Below are positions 1 through 4,431 of a stretch of 5,696 nucleotides of DNA, piece by piece. Each line of letters starts with the position of its first letter. The stretch's first letter is position 1. Origin of the DNA: Pseudovibrio sp. JCM 19062 (lineage in GTDB: Bacteria > Pseudomonadota > Alphaproteobacteria > Rhizobiales > Stappiaceae); NCBI GenBank assembly GCA_001310715.1, contig BAXV01000135.1:1-5696 (forward strand), given 5' to 3'. The position numbers and the translations under genes were made by a program. A model generated the notes under the pieces. That model made no database searches, had not been told where the DNA came from, and was given only the letters and a program-made list of their open reading frames with translations.

Positions 1-363
1 TACACGCGTACAGACGGTTTTCGACTATTCCCTGGGTTTGACGACAGCGGTACAGCGATCTGCAACACTTGCGGGACTTTTTCAAAACTTGACTTGCTGA
101 TGGAAGTCAATCAGTGGGATCTCTCGAAAACCGTAAATGAAGTTGGTGCCCTAATTGGTGCTCCAGCAGAAGACGGTCGGACATACCCAACTTCTAAAAG
201 CAGCGCATTTAAAGCAACACCTGTAAAGAAGCAGACTTCAAAGCCCAATAAACAAAGCATTGCCGAGTTTCAGAGAAAGCTAAACTATTTCTGGGGACTT
301 GGTGTTGATGTAGGACACCCTTCTGCAGAACCATTACGCAGGTATTGGGAGTCCAGGGGCTGA
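1..363 (+). CDS. Primase-like protein, N-terminal zinc-ribbon part (5' partial, frameshifted)
   Basis: The reading frame is open from the first base, so the true start lies outside the window. Residues 5-25 carry DGFRLFPGFDDSG followed by CNTCG (Cys21, Cys24). This resembles the second half of a P4-type primase zinc ribbon, in which a CPxCG motif is followed by an aromatic-rich stretch and then CxxCG; the first Cys pair would lie upstream. After a linker of about 60 residues rich in Lys, Ser and Thr, the frame ends in LRRYWESRG and a TGA at 361-363. The expected continuation (GLSKLLHGP...) is in another frame beginning at 360, so this is the front of one protein shared with the Toprim part downstream. 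Such primases start DNA synthesis in plasmids, integrative elements and phages. The family call is firm; whether this copy is functional is not. Confidence 0.8.
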   Translation, partial: YTRTDGFRLFPGFDDSGTAICNTCGTFSKLDLLMEVNQWDLSKTVNEVGALIGAPAEDGRTYPTSKSSAFKATPVKKQTSKPNKQSIAEFQRKLNYFWGLGVDVGHPSAEPLRRYWESRG

Positions 364-995
364 GCAAGTTACTTCACGGGCCTTGTGATGATGTGCGTTT
401 TGTAAAACGCTTCAAACATCCAAGTGGTGAGTATTTCTCTGCCAAGTTTTTGGCCATTCGTAATAAGCAAGGTGATCTTGTAAATCTTCACCGAACCTAT
501 TTAACGAGCGATGGTCAGAAGGCTCCGGTCGAAAATCCACGGTTGATGATGAAAATACCGGAAAGATTTTCAATTGCTGGAGCCGCAATACGTTATGGAA
601 GGCCGATTCAAGGCGTTCTAAGCGTTGCTGAAGGCTTTGAAAATGCCGGTGCAGTCTACTGTGCAACGGGTCTTAACTGCTGGTCAGCGGTGACCGCAAA
701 CATGCTGAAGAGGTTCAGGCCACCAGAAAGCGCCCATACGGTGCTGATCTGGTGTGATAAGGATCTTCTCGGTGTGGGTGACACGGCAGCGTTGGAGCTG
801 TGCCAGCGACTGAAGCTTGAGGGGTTTTCTGCCTTTATCATTAAACCGAAAGGGGTCATTCCTCAGGGAGCCAAGGGTCTGGACTGGAACCAAGTTTGGC
901 AACAGCAGGGATTTCAAGGCTTCCCAAGTGGTGAACACCTCTGGCGGTATCTCAATGCACACAGGTCTCCAGATATGGAGGCTTATGCATGCTAA
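345..995 (+). CDS. Primase-like protein, Toprim catalytic part (separated by frameshift)
   Basis: This is the rest of the primase-like protein. The first codon shown is a TTG without a convincing ribosome binding site; homologous sequence really resumes at the CTG at 360, in frame with SRGLSK. Before the catalytic domain, a stretch with NLHRTYLTSDGQKA (residues 48-61) fits the region between zinc ribbon and Toprim in DUF7146-type primases. The Toprim fold is recognisable from VAEGFENA (conserved Glu96), LIWCDKD (Asp138 and Asp140, metal-binding) and GDTAALELCQRL, ending with GLDWNQVW, which matches the DFND/DWNDV element of this family. It probably acts in replication or conjugative processing of a mobile element. 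The stop overlaps the next start by 7 bases (ATGCTAA), and a GGAGG for that gene lies inside this one, so the two are probably co-translated. It could be a pseudogene, or intact with one base missing from the G run at 356-359. Confidence 0.8.
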   Translation: MGVQGLSKLLHGPCDDVRFVKRFKHPSGEYFSAKFLAIRNKQGDLVNLHRTYLTSDGQKAPVENPRLMMKIPERFSIAGAAIRYGRPIQGVLSVAEGFENAGAVYCATGLNCWSAVTANMLKRFRPPESAHTVLIWCDKDLLGVGDTAALELCQRLKLEGFSAFIIKPKGVIPQGAKGLDWNQVWQQQGFQGFPSGEHLWRYLNAHRSPDMEAYAC

Positions 996-1348
996 CGAAA
1001 GAAGTAATCAGCGCGAAGATACGTAAAGCCTATCCTCATGCTCCATTCAATCTCACCGAAGTCACAAAAGTTTGGTTTGCTTTGCTCCAGAAAGACAAAC
1101 TGAGTTTTGACGATGCAGGGGCGTTGGATGCGATTACAGGTACTGACAATTTCGTCTTGCTGAAAATCTTTGAGAGGGCAAACTTCAGCCCTTCCAAAGC
1201 GTTTGAACGCTGGCTCAAGTTTGATAGGGACATCATTCGCGAGATCTATTCAGATCAGAGTATGGATGATGCTGTCTATCAGGACTTAATTGCCTGGGCC
1301 GGACGGCGATATGATCAAATTGACGAAATCGTTGATCTTGAAACATGA
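989..1348 (+). CDS. Hypothetical 119-aa protein coupled to the primase gene
   Basis: I do not recognise this family. The start is well supported: GGAGG at 977-981 sits 7 bases before the ATG, and that ATG overlaps the upstream stop (ATGCTAA), a typical translationally coupled pair. The product looks soluble and mostly helical, with no signal peptide, membrane segment or Cys motif. It has aromatic-rich stretches (KVWFALLQKDKL, AFERWLKFDRDII) and an acidic C-terminus (YDQIDEIVDLET). Linkage to the primase suggests a role in the same element's replication or maintenance, but this is guilt by association only. A GC-rich stem follows the stop directly and probably ends the transcript. Confidence 0.75.
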   Translation: MLTKEVISAKIRKAYPHAPFNLTEVTKVWFALLQKDKLSFDDAGALDAITGTDNFVLLKIFERANFSPSKAFERWLKFDRDIIREIYSDQSMDDAVYQDLIAWAGRRYDQIDEIVDLET

Positions 1349-1388
1349 CAGGCGCGCACTTTGTGCGCCTGTCCCTTCATCGCTTTTT
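1347..1388 (+). terminator. Terminator-like stem-loop after the 119-aa gene
   Basis: A 12-bp stem pairs 1347-1358 (GACAGGCGCGCA) with 1362-1373 (TGTGCGCCTGTC), with one G-T wobble and a 3-base loop. It starts inside the TGA stop of the upstream gene. The nearest T run (five T, 1384-1388) is 10 bases beyond the stem, so it is not a textbook intrinsic terminator. It may still end transcription or protect the mRNA 3' end. Confidence 0.6.
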
Positions 1389-1420
1389 CCATGTTCATTG
1401 AGCATTGATAAGGCGATTCA

Positions 1421-1437
1421 GTGGTGCATTGCATCAC
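1421..1437. promoter_or_regulatory. Dyad GTGGTGCA-T-TGCATCAC, possible operator
   Basis: The 8-base arms are complementary around a single central T, with one G-T position. The dyad lies in the 194-base gap between the 119-aa gene and the 50-aa gene. It contains GGTGCAT, a 7-mer that recurs upstream of later genes. A protein-binding site is as plausible as an RNA hairpin, because the loop is too small for a stable fold without opening inner pairs. A second short hairpin (CGAAGT 1442-1447 with ACTTCG 1454-1459) follows it. Confidence 0.35.
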
Positions 1438-1542
1438 TTGGCGAAGTTAGCTGGACTTCGAAAACAAACAGCATTTTCAATCAACACCATAATAAGCCTA
1501 ATAGGCCGCTGGATTATCTGGCGCATCAAAGGATCGGTTTGA

Positions 1543-1695
1543 ATGAACCAATACATAGTGACATGGGAAATGGATGTGGAAGCTAAAACTCCCGAACAAG
1601 CCGCTCAGGAAGCATGGAGAACTATGCGAAAACCTAACAGCGCAGCAAATGTCTTCAACGTTGTTGACGAGGAAGGTAATAGCAAAAAAAAGTAG
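1543..1695 (+). CDS. Small 50-aa protein of the 'xYxVTWExDxEAxTPExAA' type
   Basis: The product begins MNQYIVTWEMDVEAKTPEQA, continues with AAQEAWRTMRKPNSAANVF and ends NVVDEEGNSKKK. An AAAGGA (1528-1533) lies 9 bases before the ATG. The pattern of a beta strand (YIVTWEMDVEA), a TPEQAA helix and a closing strand (ANVFNVVD) resembles small uncharacterised proteins that I recall as common on plasmids and integrative elements of Proteobacteria. It is probably a compact soluble beta-alpha-beta fold. No function is established for that group as far as I know. The lysine-rich tail uses a run of seven or eight A. The antisense frame over the same bases shows no recognisable protein pattern. Confidence 0.75.
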   Translation: MNQYIVTWEMDVEAKTPEQAAQEAWRTMRKPNSAANVFNVVDEEGNSKKK

Positions 1696-1710
1696 ATCTA
1701 CAGGAGCTTC

Positions 1711-1739
1711 TTGAGAGCTCATAAACTAGATACTGAAAT
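1711..1739 (+). promoter_or_regulatory. Candidate sigma70-type promoter for the membrane-protein pair
   Basis: TTGAGA (1711-1716) matches TTGACA at five of six bases. After a 17-base spacer, TGAAAT (1734-1739) matches TATAAT at four of six. Transcription would start near 1746, only a few bases before the hairpin at 1750-1766. This is a prediction from consensus only. Confidence 0.4.
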
Positions 1740-1749
1740 CAACTCAACG

Positions 1750-1766
1750 CTGGGTGCATTACCCAG
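1750..1766 (+). promoter_or_regulatory. Leader hairpin upstream of the 110-aa gene
   Basis: CTGGGT (1750-1755) pairs perfectly with ACCCAG (1761-1766) around the 5-base loop GCATT. It would form the very 5' end of a transcript started from the promoter candidate at 1711-1739. It contains GGTGCAT (1753-1759). It has no T run, so it is not a terminator; an mRNA-stabilising or regulatory leader is more likely. Confidence 0.45.
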
Positions 1767-1803
1767 CAGGGGAAGTGCGTCCGGCATTAGAAGGATGCAT
1801 TAC

Positions 1804-2136
1804 ATGCAGATAAAGCAAAGTAGCTGGCTTCTTCGAAGGCTTTTACAGCTCATCGGTGTTGCCTCAGGCTATAGGCCGAGCGAAACATCGCTCGAAAGGA
1901 TCGCATCGATCTCAGAAAAACTTGGCATAAGTATTTTTGTCGGGGGAGTAATAAACGTTGCGATCAAAGAGACTATTCCAGTCTCAACATTACTTTTCTC
2001 CGTTCTGGGGGCAGTCATTATGTTTGTTACGAGCATTTTTACCACAGAAGCAGCAAGCAAAATGAGGTCTGAAAAGCAGTTGCGCGCAGAGCGCAATAAG
2101 CGTTATCATTCACAAGAAGGAAAGCCTAGGAAATGA
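1804..2136 (+). CDS. Hypothetical two-span membrane protein, 110 aa
   Basis: The frame is open further upstream (to a TTG at 1711 and an ATG at 1795). The ATG at 1804 is preferred because TAGAAGG (ending at 1794) lies 9 bases before it. The N-terminus is amphipathic and basic (SSWLLRRLLQLIG). Two hydrophobic segments follow, about residues 41-55 (GISIFVGGVINVAI) and 58-80 (PVSTLLFSVLGAVIMFVTSIF), then a strongly basic 27-residue tail that should be cytoplasmic. Both termini inside is the likely topology. The size and two spans recall holin-like or accessory membrane proteins, but there is no diagnostic motif and I assign no function. Its stop overlaps the next start (ATGA), so it is coupled to the 35-aa membrane peptide. 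Confidence 0.7.
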   Translation: MQIKQSSWLLRRLLQLIGVASGYRPSETSLERIASISEKLGISIFVGGVINVAIKETIPVSTLLFSVLGAVIMFVTSIFTTEAASKMRSEKQLRAERNKRYHSQEGKPRK

Positions 2137-2240
2137 ATATGTCTTTTATTCTTGTATCATCACCTATCCTGATTTTGTTTGCAGCATGGGCGATCTTTGT
2201 TTCACGTCGTGCGATCAAAGAAGCCTCTCACTACAAATAA
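2133..2240 (+). CDS. Single-span membrane micropeptide, 35 aa
   Basis: The ATG overlaps the upstream stop (ATGA, 2133-2136), and a CTAGGA lies just before it. The peptide begins MNMSFILVSSPILILFAAWA and ends IFVSRRAIKEASHYK. Residues 4-23 are continuously hydrophobic, followed by a basic, positive-inside tail, giving N-out/C-in topology. It is too short for ordinary gene calling. The coupled start, correct charge pattern and clean stop argue that it is real. It may be a subunit or modulator of the 110-aa membrane protein. It also resembles small hydrophobic type I toxin peptides in general build, though no antisense RNA can be demonstrated here. Confidence 0.6.
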   Translation: MNMSFILVSSPILILFAAWAIFVSRRAIKEASHYK

Positions 2241-2264
2241 GATTGAGCTACAACCATCTGGTCG

Positions 2265-2283
2265 TTAGGCCTGTTGGTCCTAA
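2265..2283 (+). other. Short hairpin in the gap after the 35-aa gene
   Basis: TTAGGCC (2265-2271) pairs with GGTCCTAA (2276-2283), leaving one bulged T at 2278 and a TGTT loop. No T run follows. It may be a weak 3'-end structure or chance; it is listed because it precedes the stronger structure at 2319-2355. Confidence 0.25.
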
Positions 2284-2318
2284 AATTACAAACTTAATTC
2301 CAAATAGATCCCGCTTGG

Positions 2319-2355
2319 GTGCATGCACCATGAGGGGTTGGTGCATCCACTTTTT
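2319..2355 (+). terminator. Terminator-like hairpin with alternative pairing before the 132-aa gene
   Basis: The arm 2319-2330 (GTGCATGCACCA) pairs with 2339-2350 (TGGTGCATCCAC) with one C-C mismatch and an 8-base loop. Five T follow at 2351-2355, so it reads as an intrinsic terminator. However, the ribosome binding site GAAAGG of the next gene starts at the next base. Moreover, TGGTGCA (2339-2345) can instead pair with TGCACCA (2363-2369), which overlaps the start codon and loops out that binding site. The left arm is itself part of a 12-base perfect palindrome (2318-2329). An attenuator or an operator/leader switch is plausible. Confidence 0.5.
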
Positions 2356-2368
2356 GAAAGGTTGCACC

Positions 2369-2767
2369 ATGACATTACACTATCCTGTAAGCACCTCAAT
2401 TGAGCAGACAGATACCATTTTCTTTTTGAAGAAATGGTTTGCCGTTGCAAAACGTTATGCCGCCAAGGCACTTAAAAGCGTTTCTCCTGATTTGGAAACT
2501 AGTGTGTGGGTCGTTACCTTTGACGGTGATAGCGACTTCTATTCACGCTTATTTACCAAACAAGAGGACTTCCACGCTTACTTGATAAAGCAGCTGGAGA
2601 GAAATGAGGACCATATAGAGGCACTTTCTAGTCATGACCTCTCGCCTTCTGAGCGAATTGGACCGGGTAAGGAATTCCCTGACCCAGTGGCGATGATAAA
2701 CACGTTGGACGACCCTTGGGGTTCGTTTGATGTAATCCTATGGGAAAAAAATAACTATCACGTCTGA
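2369..2767 (+). CDS. Hypothetical 132-aa soluble protein
   Basis: I do not recognise this family. The ATG at 2369 is chosen because GAAAGG (2356-2361) sits 7 bases upstream. The same frame is open back to 2186 and has another ATG at 2330, inside the leader hairpin, with no good binding site. The N-terminal half is basic and helical (FFLKKWFAVAKRYAAKALKS, residues 18-37). A likely strand follows (SVWVVTFDGDSDFYSRLF, 45-62), then an acidic helix (residues 65-87) and a tail ending GSFDVILWEKNNYHV. There is no signal peptide, membrane span or Cys. The gene is bracketed by the structured leader at 2319-2355 and the terminator at 2800-2829, so it is probably its own transcription unit. The leader suggests regulated expression. 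Confidence 0.65.
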   Translation: MTLHYPVSTSIEQTDTIFFLKKWFAVAKRYAAKALKSVSPDLETSVWVVTFDGDSDFYSRLFTKQEDFHAYLIKQLERNEDHIEALSSHDLSPSERIGPGKEFPDPVAMINTLDDPWGSFDVILWEKNNYHV

Positions 2768-2770
2768 TGA

Positions 2771-2786
2771 CTTGGTTTTTACCAAG
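2771..2786 (+). other. Small hairpin immediately after the 132-aa gene
   Basis: CTTGGT (2771-2776) pairs perfectly with ACCAAG (2781-2786) around TTTT, starting 3 bases after the stop. It probably supports mRNA 3'-end formation or stability together with the terminator at 2800-2829. Confidence 0.4.
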
Positions 2787-2799
2787 CGGACCAAAGTGT

Positions 2800-2829
2800 A
2801 GACGAGCTCCTAAACGGGACCGTCTTTTT
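2800..2829 (+). terminator. Intrinsic terminator of the 132-aa gene
   Basis: AGACG (2800-2804) pairs with CGTCT (2821-2825). Inner pairing of G2806 and TCC (2808-2810) with GGAC (2817-2820) needs two bulged bases. The T run spans 2825-2829, and AT-rich sequence continues to 2840. The stem is interrupted, so strength is uncertain, but position and T tract fit. Confidence 0.5.
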
Positions 2830-2840
2830 ATAATTTTTAA

Positions 2841-2883
2841 CAACCTTCAAGAGGGTGGCGGCATCCTCTTGAAGGGGCCGTTG
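2841..2883 (+). promoter_or_regulatory. Perfect 11-bp leader hairpin upstream of the 150-aa gene
   Basis: CCTTCAAGAGG (2844-2854) pairs without mismatch with CCTCTTGAAGG (2865-2875) around a 10-base loop. CAA (2841-2843) can also pair with TTG (2881-2883) across a 5-base bulge. No T run follows, so it is not a terminator. It lies 23 bases before the translation start. A TATAAT at 2829-2834 would place a transcript start at about 2841, exactly at the base of the hairpin, but no good -35 box is visible. Confidence 0.5.
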
Positions 2884-2906
2884 CTCTCAATTTTAGGAGA
2901 AGCAAT

Positions 2907-3359
2907 ATGCCAAGTATCATTCAGTATTTCTCAGCACGGGAATATGGTGCGAAGGGTTACGCCACCAAATCTGGTTCGAAGCACTCACCACTGAAGATCA
3001 TTGATCGGTGGCCAGGGTCCGAACGAGACAAGTATATCCTGAAAGATTGGATCCGGAGTACCCAGGACTACTGGGGGCAACACGGCTTGTTTGGTTTCAC
3101 TAGGGATGGCGACGGGCCTGTCAACATGGTGATAATGTTGCCGAAATGTGGAACCAGAACAATCCAAGAAACGGCGATCTTAAAGGCATTCTTTCGTTGG
3201 CTGGATCGTGACGTGAACTCGGTCGTGAAAATGATTGAACGCGAGCAGGAGAAGCTGAATCGTGTTCCGGAAGACTGGGTCGCAGAGGAGAGAAAACGCA
3301 CCAAACGATTTGTCGTCTCAGTCGGCACATGCATCGTTGTGCCGGCTCGTTTGATATAA
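2907..3359 (+). CDS. Hypothetical 150-aa protein
   Basis: AGGAGA (2895-2900) and an ATG at 2907 give a strong translation start. The family is not recognised. The N-terminus is polar and rich in Gly, Lys and Ser (residues 10-28). It is followed by DRWPGSERDKYILKDWIRST (33-52), GQHGLFGFTRDGDGPVNMVIMLP (57-79, likely strands) and a long charged helix (about residues 88-133, including MIEREQEKL and VAEERKRTKR). No signal peptide or membrane span is clear; the short hydrophobic end FVVSVGTCIVVPARLI is odd for a soluble protein. The last 31 bases overlap a different reading frame that continues as a plausible protein (3329-3589), so the C-terminus may reflect either a true overlap or a frameshift. 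Confidence 0.65.
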   Translation: MPSIIQYFSAREYGAKGYATKSGSKHSPLKIIDRWPGSERDKYILKDWIRSTQDYWGQHGLFGFTRDGDGPVNMVIMLPKCGTRTIQETAILKAFFRWLDRDVNSVVKMIEREQEKLNRVPEDWVAEERKRTKRFVVSVGTCIVVPARLI

Positions 3360-3589
3360 GCGGATGGAGCGATCAGCAAAAGGATGAGCACATCTCTTAC
3401 TTCATGAAAGGGCGCACTGCTGTACAGATTCTAGTAGACATTCGGGATCTGCAAACTGGGAATGTCGTGACAAAAGAAAGTTCACTTTCAGAACCCGGAT
3501 TATATTGGCCGTCGCCAATCGGGGTCCTTCAAGAAGCTATATCTGAAATGCGAGAGCTCAACGCGAACTGCATTTCATTGGCAGCGTGA
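3329..3589 (+). CDS. Hypothetical 86-aa protein overlapping the previous gene
   Basis: The ATG at 3329 has no convincing ribosome binding site and lies 31 bases inside the preceding gene. Translation may depend on ribosomes finishing that gene, or the reading frame may be the displaced C-terminus of it. The product has a strand-like core (GRTAVQILVDIRDLQTGNVV, about residues 28-47) and a C-terminal helix (GVLQEAISEMRELNANC). Its composition is protein-like, and the stop is followed 40 bases later by the next gene's start. No family is recognised. An internal ATG at 3404 also lacks a binding site. Confidence 0.5.
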   Translation: MHRCAGSFDISGWSDQQKDEHISYFMKGRTAVQILVDIRDLQTGNVVTKESSLSEPGLYWPSPIGVLQEAISEMRELNANCISLAA

Positions 3590-3629
3590 AAATAACCAGT
3601 TTCATGTTTTCAGTATCAGGAGAAGCGTA

Positions 3630-3878
3630 ATGTCTTTTATATTCATTGGCTTGTTGTTTGTGGCGAGCATCGTAATCATCAAAACGCTAAAGCAATTGAA
3701 GCTTGAGAAGGTCAACAATCAGAGACTGCGAGGGAAACTGTCTGTTGCAGTCCAAGAGCGTGAGGAAGCTTACAAACTCGCGAAGCAATGGGACGAGGAG
3801 GCCCAAAAATATCATGACGCTTGGTTCATGCTACCAGAAAACGGAGGAGGCTGTGTGTCTCTTGCGACAACAAGATAG
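3630..3878 (+). CDS. Membrane-anchored coiled-coil protein, 82 aa
   Basis: AGGAGAAGC (3618-3626) precedes the ATG and is identical to the binding site of the 150-aa gene. Residues 2-19 (SFIFIGLLFVASIVIIKT) form one hydrophobic span. A charged heptad-like helix of about 45 residues follows (KQLKLEKVNNQRLRGKL, then VQEREEAYKLAKQWDEEAQKY). The basic side next to the span suggests a cytoplasmic helix. The build (short N-terminal anchor plus coiled coil) is shared by many unrelated small proteins, including phage spanin-like and septum- or envelope-associated ones, so it gives no function. It is the last gene of the plus-strand array and is followed directly by a strong terminator. Confidence 0.65.
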   Translation: MSFIFIGLLFVASIVIIKTLKQLKLEKVNNQRLRGKLSVAVQEREEAYKLAKQWDEEAQKYHDAWFMLPENGGGCVSLATTR

Positions 3879-3879
3879 G

Positions 3880-3901
3880 GGGGCGAAAGCCCCTTTTTTT
3901 T
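3880..3901 (+). terminator. Strong intrinsic terminator
   Basis: GGGGC (3880-3884) pairs with GCCCC (3889-3893) around a GAAA tetraloop, followed by eight T (3894-3901). It begins 2 bases after the stop of the 82-aa gene. On the opposite strand no T run follows, so it serves only plus-strand transcription. Confidence 0.9.
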
Positions 3902-3922
3902 GTTATCAACGCACCCTGTGGC

Positions 3923-4306
3923 CTAGTTGTCGAATATGCCTGCCATACTGCAACTCATATAGACCAGTTTCTCACTGTAAAAGGGTTGTCCTGGAACCAT
4001 TGTCCGGGGGCCGGGGGCTCCGTCATAAAGAGAAACCACAAACGGGATCTTGCCCGCATACGCGCCGTGGCTGTTCTTTGCATTAACAAAGCCGCAAAAC
4101 TGCATGATGCCTTCGCCCATTCTCATGCCCATAACATCGTGAAATTGTGCACTGTATGGGTCCTTAAGGTTCTTCGAAACTTCCTTGACGATTGCTCGGA
4201 GCTCGTTTGCGTTTGGTTCCGTCGTTTCAACCGCCAGTGCGGCCGGTGCCAGGGTGAATAAAATCAGTGCGGCGGTGAGTATCTTTCTCAAGGTAAATCC
4301 AATCAT
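3923..4306 (-). CDS. Secreted (periplasmic) hypothetical protein, 127 aa
   Basis: The frame extends to a TTG at 4324; the ATG at 4306 is preferred because it begins a normal signal peptide. Residues 1-25 contain a basic start (FTLRK), a hydrophobic core (ILTAALILFTLAPA) and a cleavage site after ALA25. The mature part contains DPYSAQFHDV (49-58), CGFVNAKNSHGAYAGKIPFVV (71-91) and a second Cys near the end (Cys119), which could form a disulfide. DPxSAxF plus CGxVNxKNxxGxYxG resembles a family of small exported proteins of unknown function common in Proteobacteria; this is a recalled pattern, not a search result. No ribosome binding site is obvious. The gene converges on the plus-strand array and may belong to the host chromosome. 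Confidence 0.75.
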   Translation of the reverse strand: MIGFTLRKILTAALILFTLAPAALAVETTEPNANELRAIVKEVSKNLKDPYSAQFHDVMGMRMGEGIMQFCGFVNAKNSHGAYAGKIPFVVSLYDGAPGPRTMVPGQPFYSEKLVYMSCSMAGIFDN

Positions 4307-4431
4307 TCGATCAGTGGTCGGCAAGCATCTGTTACGTGCGCTGATAGTCGCGAGAGTGCAGGATAACCCTCCTACCTTTCACCAGACTTTCCGGCCTTTG
4401 AAGATCTGCGAGCTTATCCGCTTACCTTGGA

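Noticed and set aside
352..363. Programmed -1 ribosomal frameshifting in the primase gene
   Set aside because: The codons AGG GGC TGA do not form an X XXY YYZ slippery heptamer, and the shifted codons (CAG, GGG) pair poorly with the same tRNAs.
1290..1586. 98-aa plus-strand frame over the 1349-1542 gap
   Set aside because: It overlaps the end of the 119-aa gene, the terminator stem and the start of the 50-aa gene, and has no binding site or protein-like pattern.
2186..2368. Longer N-terminus for the 132-aa protein
   Set aside because: It would run through the leader hairpin and overlap the 35-aa gene, without a binding site; the start at 2369 has GAAAGG at correct spacing.
2829..2834. Perfect TATAAT as a firm promoter for the 150-aa gene
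   Set aside because: No acceptable -35 box at 16-18 bases upstream; it may simply be the AT-rich tail of the terminator, so it is mentioned only as a possibility.
3821..4261. Plus-strand frames of 127 and 146 aa across the terminator
   Set aside because: They read through the strong terminator and are antisense shadows of the signal-peptide protein on the minus strand.
4350..4374. TAGGAGGG on the minus strand followed by a short CTG-initiated frame of nine codons
   Set aside because: The binding site is good, but there is no ATG, GTG or TTG at suitable spacing, and a 9-codon CTG peptide cannot be supported.
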